A stretch of DNA of 64,000 bases, from the NCBI GenBank assembly GCA_964036045.1, contig OZ038383.1:66097725-66161724 (forward strand). The letters are read 5' to 3'. Source of the stretch: Eutreptiella sp. 'Long Island Sound 2002' (taxonomy: Eukaryota > Euglenozoa > Euglenophyceae > Eutreptiales > Eutreptiaceae). Below, in pieces: positions 56,676-64,000 of the stretch. Within the stretch, counting starts at the first letter, position 1. Each line of letters begins with the position of its first letter. Under the pieces are notes generated by a model. It was given only the letters and a program-made list of their open reading frames with translations. It was not told the origin of the DNA and did not search any database. The position numbers and the translations under genes were made by a program.

Positions 56676-57317
56676 GGTAGGTAAGCCCAAGTGGGGCCAC
56701 CTCCTGGTGGAGTTCGTGATCGTTGGTAAGATTAGGAGAAAAAGAAAGGTTGACAGTACCCTCGTGCATGCTCGTGTATTCACACACGCATTAAAGGTTA
56801 GGTCACGCAAAATGCGCACGGTGAACCTTGTTTAGGTTACCCAGGGGCTCCTCGGTACGTTCTTTAAGAGAACCTGAGGAGTCTCTTAACGCTTGCCTGC
56901 TTGACAGGGGTGTTTGAGGACAGCGTATTAGAGGTCACACTGAGAAGCGTATAATACGTGGAGTGTGGCTTGGTTCCTCAGCCGCAAACACCCCTTCATT
57001 GGCCTTTGCTCTACAGTTGGGCAGGTAGGGTGATTGGTGCAGCAGCGTTCTTCTTTTTCTTGCCCTGCTAAACAAGGGCGCTGATCCCACAATCGATTAA
57101 CTGCGCCTCAGCCAGGAGTGGCGAGGGCAGTTCGACTCCATCGGCATCCAGGCTGTGCACGCCACCTGTGCGCCTCTCCCCTCCAAGCCCTAGCAGGGAA
57201 ACGTGTTGTGACGTCCCTGTTAGGCCACAGTTGCTTAGCAGCGCCGTGTTCTGTTGTCTTCTTCACAGGAGGGTCATTAGGACCCACGACTTTATCTCCA
57301 ACACCACCCAGTAGAGC
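56676..57317 (+). ncRNA. putative structured RNA, copy 2
   Basis: Same block order as copy 1 at 16970-17616. Paired changes: CTCCTC(56848)/GAGGAG(56876) replaces CCGCC/GGCGG; outer stem GGTGTTT(56909)/AAACACC(56986) replaces GGTTA/TAACC; pseudoknot stem CACACT(56936)/AGTGTG(56962) replaces AGCCTG/CAGGCT, inside CGTATTA(56924)/TAATACG(56952); ACGT(57201)/ACGT(57211) replaces ACGC/GCGT and here gains an extra CAGGG/CCCTG; GGGTC-ATTAG-GACCC(57271) replaces GGGCC/GGCCC. Unpaired strings are kept: GAGGACAGCG, TTGGTTCCTCAGCCGC, TGATTGGTGCAGCAGC, AGGCCACAGTTGC and CACCCAGTAG. Followed within 10 bp by a SINE-like tail. Confidence 0.6.
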
Positions 57318-57327
57318 ATGAGTGTAG

Positions 57328-57377
57328 TGAAGCCGGTTCGGACCCCCGTGGCCATCTTTGGGTCACTTGGGGTGTGT
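57328..57377 (+). repeat. SINE-like tail fragment
   Basis: Matches 8809-8858, including the B-box string GCCGGTTCGGACCCCC. It abuts the 3' end of the structured-RNA copy. Confidence 0.6.
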
Positions 57378-57454
57378 CACATAGGATTTTATGACGTCCA
57401 AAAATCCCAAAAACCTGCAACATAAAAAAAAACACCCATTCAAGTAGTTAGCAT

Positions 57455-58094
57455 GCTGTAAATTGTGTTTGGGCGATCTGTGTCCCCATACAACATGCTT
57501 TTTTGCATCTAGCACCCTCAAAATAGGGGTGGGGAGGTCTTCAACTGCTTGGCTGAGGCCAAAAAACACAATTTTTCACCAAAAAGCGGCCATTTTTGCC
57601 GTTTTTTCCCATGAAAAATGGCAAATTTTAGTGCATACGCATGCTGTAAATTGCGTTTTTGTGATCTGTGTGCCCCTACAACCTGCTTGTTAGCATCCAG
57701 CACCCTCAAAATAGGGGGAGGGGGTCTTCAACTGCTTATCTGAAGCTAAAAAAAACTCAATTTTTGGCCAAAAAACAACCATTTTTGGCTGTTTTTTTCA
57801 TGAAAAATGGCAAATTTTGGTGCATACGCATACTGTAAATTGAGTTTTCGTGATATATATGCCTCTACAACCTGCTTCTTTGTATCCAGCACCCTCCAAA
57901 TGGAGAGGGGGGTCTTCAACTGCTTGTCTGAGGCCAAAAGAACTCAATTTTTGACCGGAAAACGGTCATTTTGTTTTGCGATTTTTCATGAAAAACGGCA
58001 AATTTTGGTACATCTGGATGCTGTAAATTGTGTTTTTCTGCTCTGTGTCTGCCTACATCCTGCTGTTTCGCATCCAGCACCCTCAAAATAGGGG
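57455..58094. repeat. tandem repeat, about 187-bp unit, second array
   Basis: About three and a half units of the family at 50165-50725; CAGCACCCTC(A/C)AAAT landmarks fall at about 57520, 57705, 57890 and 58080. The CAGCACCCTCAAAATAGGG landmark ends where the minisatellite begins. Confidence 0.85.
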
Positions 58095-58412
58095 GGGAGT
58101 GGAGTGCGTGCAGTGTGCACAGTGGGTGCGTGCAGCGTGCACAATGCGTGCGTGCAGTGTGCACAGTGCGTGCGTGCAGCGTGCACAGTGGGTGCGTGCG
58201 TGCAGCGTGCACGATGCGTGCGTGCAGCGTGCACAATGCCTGCGTGCGGCGTGCACTGTGGGTGCGTGCGTGCAGCGTGCACAATGCGTGCGTGCAGCGT
58301 GCACCATGCGTGCGTGCAGCGTGCACAGTCCGTGCGTGCAGTGTTCACAGTGGGTGCGTGCAGTGTGCACAGTGGGTGCGTGCAGTGTGCACAGTGCGTG
58401 CGTGCAGGACGT
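58095..58412. repeat. 21-bp minisatellite
   Basis: Tandem GTGCGTGCAG(T/C)GTGCACAGTG units, each containing the self-complementary GTGCAC and a GCGTGCAGCGTGC variant; about 15 copies with some 25-bp units carrying an extra GTGC. Confidence 0.92.
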
Positions 58413-58445
58413 GAATTGATGCAACAAACTCACGGACCCAGGACT

Positions 58446-58491
58446 GTCTCTCTCTCTCTCTCTCTCTCTGTATGTCTGTCTCTCTCTCTCA

Positions 58492-58571
<80 letters not shown>

Positions 58572-58572
58572 C
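58446..58572. repeat. (CT)n microsatellite
   Basis: Nearly pure CT dinucleotide with a few interruptions (TGTATGTCTG, ACG). Confidence 0.97.
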
Positions 58573-59151
58573 GTAATGTGCATGTGCTGTTGTGAATGTT
58601 TACATTTGCTGAATACGTTCAGTGGTGTTAGGCGGCACTCCCCCGAGTCTTCCCACCCCCGCAGCCCCATTCTTGATGTTACTGATTCCCATGAAACAGT
58701 CCCCTTGTAGCCAGGTCCCAAAAAAATGCGGTACATACACATGTTGTATCTTGGACACGCGGCACCTTGAACACGAGGGGGAGGAAGGCCGCCAAGGCCT
58801 CTTGCACACGGTGCATACCATCAAGAGCCGAGGCGTGATACGTTGCTACTTCTTGTTTTCTCTTGATGCGTTGCTCGCAAGCTCCAACATCTCATTGCTC
58901 AGGAACTCCAACACAGCAGCCACATGCACAAGTGCTCCCTTGCCAACACTGGAAGAGTACCGCCAATTTGCGGGATAGACGACATTGCTTTGAGAAAAGA
59001 AGTGGAGCATCATGCATCATGCATCATGGATTGCAACCGCAGCAGAATCATCAACCACCACAACGGCAAGCCAAACCACCACTTGAATGGAGAGATGGGA
59101 CAGGCGGGCAAAAAATGACCGACACAACTGTGATATTTCCTCTTTGATATT
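58573..59151. other. unassigned DNA with a short cysteine-rich frame
   Basis: On the minus strand 58824-58600 reads MMVCTVCKRPWRPSSPSCSRCR, two C-X2-C pairs as in a small zinc ribbon, in 74 residues. Downstream in transcript order (lower coordinates) is simple repeat. It may be a remnant related to the reverse-transcriptase fragment just beyond, but I cannot show it. Confidence 0.3.
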
Positions 59152-59742
59152 TCAACTATGTGCATAGTGTGTACACTTAGCTATTTGGTTGGGGACGTAT
59201 GAAGACAGCATGTCACGGGAGTTCGGGCTGAAGGTTGAGTTGGAAGTAACAAAGACCATAGCTTCAAGAAAAGGCCGGCGTGGTGTTACAGCTTCCAGCG
59301 TGAGGTTCATACGGATAGTTTCAGTAAGTCGGCGCAATACCTGTGCAATACACTCGTTCACGGATGTGTGTTGCAGAAAACTCTGGAGAGCCAAGACCAG
59401 GAAATTATCCCGATATCTAACAATGGGGGGTAGGGAAGAAGAGTTCAAGTCAATTTCTTTTTCAGCTACGACCATGGAAGCGTATTGGGCGGAGGTGGAC
59501 CCACCAATAGCAGTTCCCAGGGCTTGTGCGAAAATTGACGAGCACATCACAAAAGTGTCGTTGAACATGAGATCCCAGAAAACGAAATGCAAGACGTGGT
59601 GGAACGGAAATTTGTAGAAGCCAGGACGGGATTGGTCGCTAGCTATACAGTCCAGGCCCTTGACACCACCCTTGTGTACGAAAAACTTTACCCGATCCTC
59701 GCGGATACTGTGGGAGTTGTCTTGTTGGGTTCCACAAACCAT
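59152..59742 (-). pseudogene. reverse-transcriptase-like fragment
   Basis: 196 residues on the minus strand. The segment QALGTAIGGSTSAQYASMVVAEKE resembles RT motif B (the QG-P-G region), and PPIVRYRDNFLVLALQSFL resembles motif C with YRDN in place of YxDD. Fingers and N-terminal motif A are not clear (FYKFPFHHVLHF may be a relic). Such YxDN-type RT relatives occur in dinoflagellate protein sets as I remember them. Probably a piece of a Penelope-like or other non-LTR element; not catalytic if the second Asp is truly Asn. Confidence 0.45.
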
Positions 59743-60352
59743 TCAGGTTGGTAATCACGACAAAATCACAACGAAATCACTCTAATCCACATTTGTGGCT
59801 TCAAAAGTGCAAATATGGCTATTCAGGGGCACTTTTTGCACCCTCCGGACGATTATCTTGAGTAAAAGGCATGTAGGGTCACAATTTGTTGCTTGGCAAG
59901 CCTAACTGAGCTCTAGGGAAAAATTTCATTAACGCCAAATCACACGAAAGCACAACGACATCAATGAAATCAACCATCGCTGGTTCAAAGGTGCAAATAC
60001 AGCTGTTTGGGAGATTGTTGCCACCAAGTGTTTCTAGCACATTGCCTAAGCCGGCTCTTTGGGTTGCCATCCAACGCGCGTTGCAATGCACGGTTTTTGC
60101 TTTGCAAGTTCTGATGTGTGTTGTGTGTTGTGTGTGTGATATTTCATCTGCCCATAACGAGACACATGACATGGGCAACAATCCAATATGAAACCGGATG
60201 AAAATTTCCCCATACCTCGTTAGGTCACAAACATGATATGAGTGCAATGTGGGCAATGAAGCAATGGCAGCGCAAACACAAAGCCAGGCAATGTTCTCAA
60301 ACTGCCTCAATTACGTCAATTATTACGGGTTGGAAATGTGGCAGGTTTGAGG
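59743..60352. other. diverged outer copies of the 183-bp repeat
   Basis: Two poorly conserved versions of the following tandem unit can be traced (near 59810-59990 and 60230-60350) by GGGTCACAATTTGT, 'AAATATGGCT' and 'CACCCTCC'. No gene. Confidence 0.45.
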
Positions 60353-61440
60353 GGGCTTTAGCACCCTCCAATCATTTATCTTGAGCAAAGAGCATTTGGG
60401 GTCATAATTTGTGGTTTACCAGGCCCGAACCAACCTTAGGGACGAGGTTGAACAACTTGAAATCTCATGACATCTCCCCTAAATCTACCAATACTAGAAT
60501 TACTCGTTAAAAAAGGCAAATATGGCTGTTTGGAGGCAATTTTGGCACCCACCGTTCATTAATCATGAGCCAAGAGCATTTAGGGTCACATATGGTGGTT
60601 TGCCAAGGCCGAACTAACCTTAGGAACAAGGTTGAGCAATTTGAAATCTCATGATACCTCCCCTAAAGCTACTTACACCAGAATTACATGTTAAATAGGG
60701 CAAATATGGCTGTTTTGAGGCAATTTTCGCTCCCGCCGTTCATTCATCTTGAGCCAAGAGCATTTAGGGTCACAAATGGTGGTTTGCCAAGGCCCAACTA
60801 ACCTAGGGAACAAGGTTGAGCAAATTCAAATCTCATGACACTTCCCCTAAATCTACTTATACTAGAATTAGACGTCAAACAGGGCAAATAAGGCTGTTTT
60901 GAGGCAGTTTTGGCACCCACCGTTGATATTTCTTGATGCAAGAGCATGCAGGGTCACATATGGTGTTTTGCCAAGGCCAAGCTAACCTTAGGAACAAGGT
61001 GGAGCAATTTGAAATCTCATGATACCTCCCCTAAATCTACTTATACTAGAATTAGACGTCAAACAAGGCAAATATGGCTGTTTTGAGGCAATTTTGGCAC
61101 CCGCCGTTGATACATCTTGATTTAAGAGCATGTAGGGTCACATATGGTGTTTTGCCAAGGCCAAACTAACCTTAGCAACAAGGGTGAGCAATTTGAAATC
61201 TCATGATACCTCCCCTAAATCTACTTATGCGAGATTTACAAGTTAAAAAGGGCAAATATGGCTATTTTGGGGCAATTTTGGCACCCACCACTCAATTATC
61301 TTGATGCACCACCTTTTAGGGTCAAATATTGTGGTTTGCTAAGGCCAAACTAACCTTAGGGAGAACCTTGACCCATTTGAAATCTCATGAGACCTCCCCG
61401 AAATCCACTTATGCCACTTTCTTCGTGGAAAAGTGCCAAA
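60353..61440. repeat. tandem repeat, about 183-bp unit, six copies
   Basis: Landmarks GCACCC(A/G)CCGTT, 'AGAGCAT(T/G)(T/C)AGGGTCA', 'TTTGCCAAGGCC', 'TTGAAATCTCATGA', 'CCTCCCCTAAATCTACTTA' and 'GGGCAAATATGGCT' recur every 182-188 bp. Confidence 0.88.
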
Positions 61441-61696
61441 AAAGGCCCGAAAAGGCGGTATTTTGGAAATATCTCCCTAAAAGTTGATGGGATGACCGTC
61501 ATTTGATCACAGGAGCAGGATATGATTGCGATTGGCAGATTGCGCTTCTTAAATCTGCTTAACTGCGCACAGAATTGGCACAAATCTCGCAAAATGAGCC
61601 AAAAATGCTTGCGGCGGCGGGAAAATCGCGACCGCGGCGGTTTCAGCGGTAGTCCGGCAACTGAATTTTGGGATTTGGCGACATCGTAAAATCATA
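61441..61696. other. unassigned DNA
   Basis: Unique-looking, GC-mixed sequence; nothing recognised. Confidence 0.4.
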
Positions 61697-64000
61697 TGTG
61701 TATCTATGTGCCGGCAAGCCGCCATTGGCTGATATCATACTCTCTCATCCACCTGACCTAACCCGATGTGATAGTGTGATAGGTTTGGCCATTCCGGCTA
61801 TGAGCGGCCATATTCAGAACCGAGGCGCCGCCAGCTGAGATTTATATATCAGAATATCAGGAATCAACAGGGTTTTTTTATCATAATGTTTCCGTAATTT
61901 TTCAGCCTTCCGTTCTGATAGTCAATGTATCGGCGACTGTCAGTTGGCTCGCGATTTTGCGGTAACTGATTGGTTAACTGTTATTTCCAGATATTTTGGC
62001 GGAAACCCCGCTGAAGGGTCAGATTTCATCAGTAAAGGGTTCGTTGCTTCCGCAATTTTCTAAATATGCACTCAAAATGTTCATCTGAATTTTTCGCGAT
62101 GTCGAAATCGGATTTTCGACTTCGACATCGCCGCACTTGATTTGGTCTTCTTCGAGTGGTCATACTCCTTTCCCTATGCCCAAATCAGGTTTCCCTTATA
62201 CTTGCCACCCATTTGACTTGGAGATATAAGGGAAACAAAAGTGAATCATGGGACCACTTTGAAGGGGCACATCTACGCGCGAGTTTGAGGAAAGAGAATA
62301 ATGAAGGTTGCGTTGCAACCCCCTTAGTCTCAACTTATCTTTGGTAGGGTCCAACACCTTAAGTCGTCACACACACTCGTTGTATCATAGGATCATGGTC
62401 AACATGGTAGAAACTTGTTTATAACTTGTTGACCATGTGTCCGGACTTGAGATTATGACTTTCGAGTGTAGCGCATGAGTCTTGAGGTTGCATAGCATCT
62501 TTTCTTAGGTTCCCACGTCCATTTAACCCAAAGTTATGACCATGGAGGGGCATGGCATACCATGGTGGGAGCCAGTGTTAGGGGCTATGTGTGATATTGG
62601 TAGTATATGTCTTGATATGCTCACGCCCATGTTATATATCTTCGTGTGGCCGAAGAGATGGAGAGCCACACGTGACAAGGGCTTCGCCCATGTCCCAATT
62701 GTGGAATTCAAACCGCTAGACTAAGTCTACCGCGTATGTATTGCTCATGGTATGTTTGGCAAAGAGATCCATGAGCGCACTCCCATTTTCATGGGGCATG
62801 TAGATATGAGTGGCGAAGGTATCTCCATGCACCCGATTGGGGATCCAAGCTAAGGAATTGTTCGCAAATGGTTCCAATCATTTGTGCATTGAACCATGAG
62901 CGGATATCATGGGTGAGCATAGAGATATACTATCATGACAACTTTGTATTTGGACATAGTTTCATGTTTTTGACCTCAATTTTTGCTCATTTTTGCGTTT
63001 TGTGTACTTACCTGGTCGGCAAACAGCAGGAAGCCTTTGGAGAGTCGAACCATGGTATGTTGTTCATATGTTGGCATATGCTTTGGAGTTGAACACCACC
63101 ATATGCCCGATTGCGTACTCCATTTGGCTTGGCGCACGAAGGATTACAAGATTTGTTCTCAAGATCATGGGCTGACTTGGGCAGTGCGTGGCGCCCATAT
63201 CCGAAAGGGTTTCGAGGGTAAGGTGGGGATGTACATGGGCATTGATCTTTGGTCTCTATCCTCCGAGAATACTAGACTTCGCTTCCATGCATGCTTTGAT
63301 CCTTCGGATAAGTGGTAACTTCAATTTTGAGCATATATTTGATATATGGCCAATATGGTGTGAATTGGCAGTTTTTGGCACGTTATGAGTTCAAACTCAT
63401 GGGGCATATCTCCAAGCCCAGTCAACTCCAAGTCCAACCAAGTTTATGTCAGCGTAGGGCATGGTCCTGAGTGCCACTCTAAGGCATGACACGCCACCTC
63501 CCATATTGGGCTAAGATTTAGAGGCTTGGGGGTCAACACATTTTTGGGGTTTGTGTAGTGACTTTTGCTACATGGCATTTAGACATCTTATTTAACTGGG
63601 TTCAGGGCATCATGTTGGTGAGTCAAGGGAAGGTCTTGAGCCCAGGGAATGCGGGGTCTATGGCTGTGATTGCGTACGTTTCCATCTTTCCCCAACTTTG
63701 CTTTATTTGTGTTCATACGCCAATTTCAGGGCTTCCTCTTTGGTGCAATTCTTGTACATGCCCGCCACCGTGGGACGACCGGTGTGCTGAACGGAAGCCT
63801 GCAGTGCAGATTGGATTGTGGATTGGGTTATTGCTGTATTTGTGGGATTCGGTTGCTGTTCAGGGTTGAAGGAGGATTTTATTTTCTATATTTTTTGGAT
63901 TTTTGACCCTGGACTTTGAGGAATGCAATCGCTGATCAGGAGCAAGTCAGCAGGGGTTACAGGCGGAAGGGGCACAGCAGGGGCCGGTCCTGGTAGGGAC
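61697..64000. repeat. 2.3-kb dispersed repeat, copy 2
   Basis: Second copy of 8854-11162; runs off the window edge still matching. Best conserved from about 62600 to the end. Confidence 0.85.
63947..64000 (-). pseudogene. C-terminal codons of an element-2-type ORF (partial)
   Basis: Minus-strand codons VPTRTGPCCAPSACNPC then TGA match the end of the ORF at 11105-12268 with one change (Tyr to Asn). They show that a second RT-less element of the same layout continues beyond the window. Confidence 0.7.

Noticed and set aside
58104-58595. Cysteine/valine repeat protein (CVQRAQCVRA type) on either strand
   Set aside because: Direct translation of the 21-bp minisatellite and CT repeat.

Overview
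The window looks like nuclear DNA of a eukaryote with a very large, repeat-filled genome, most probably a dinoflagellate (about 0.75). Two minus-strand LTR-retroelement remnants and one multi-exon gene resemble protein families I remember from Symbiodiniaceae and Prorocentrum-type genomes. Introns here use GT-AG and apparently GC-AG or GA-AG ends, as reported for dinoflagellates. No rRNA, CRISPR, bacterial operon or spliced-leader RNA gene was seen. The taxonomic call is partly from memory and needs a search.

Layout. 0-2.7 kb: unassigned DNA bracketed by two identical 181-bp direct repeats. 2.9-8.6 kb: a broken plus-strand Ty3/Gypsy chromovirus (gag, protease, RT, RNase H, integrase, chromodomain). 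8.85-11.16 kb: a 2.3-kb repeat whose second copy fills 61.7-64.0 kb. 11.1-15.0 kb: a minus-strand gag/protease/methylase-like element that lacks RT. 14.96-15.67 kb: an intron-like repeat. 16.97-17.62 kb: a putative structured RNA, with a second diverged copy at 56.68-57.32 kb. 18.5-25.6 kb: a minus-strand gag-protease-methylase-like-RT-RNase H-integrase element. 25.6-27.7 kb: intron-like repeats and exon-like pieces. 28.2-28.8 kb: a short tandem array. 29.5-39.3 kb: about 8 kb of a 47-bp double-hairpin satellite in a 4.06-kb higher-order duplication. 40.1-41.7 kb: a zinc-finger coding region with two in-frame stops. 43.2-51.7 kb: a segment bounded by 27-bp inverted repeats, holding a multi-exon minus-strand gene whose introns carry a recurrent GC-rich palindrome, followed by satellites. 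52.0-54.7 kb: a CA-rich dimeric satellite. 54.8-61.4 kb: repeats, the second structured-RNA copy, satellites and a reverse-transcriptase fragment.

Almost every protein-coding region is interrupted by stops or frameshifts, so there is no working pathway to describe; these are relics at different stages of decay, or a draft assembly with residual indels. The observations most worth following are: (1) the palindrome family inside introns at 43.5-49.4 kb, where flanking bases change in matched pairs; (2) the two structured-RNA copies, with several helices and an H-type pseudoknot supported by compensatory changes; (3) the 47-bp satellite in which each monomer resolves into two nested hairpins; (4) repeats that begin exactly at a 5' splice site; and (5) the gag-stop-pol layout with a methylase-like domain shared by the two minus-strand elements.
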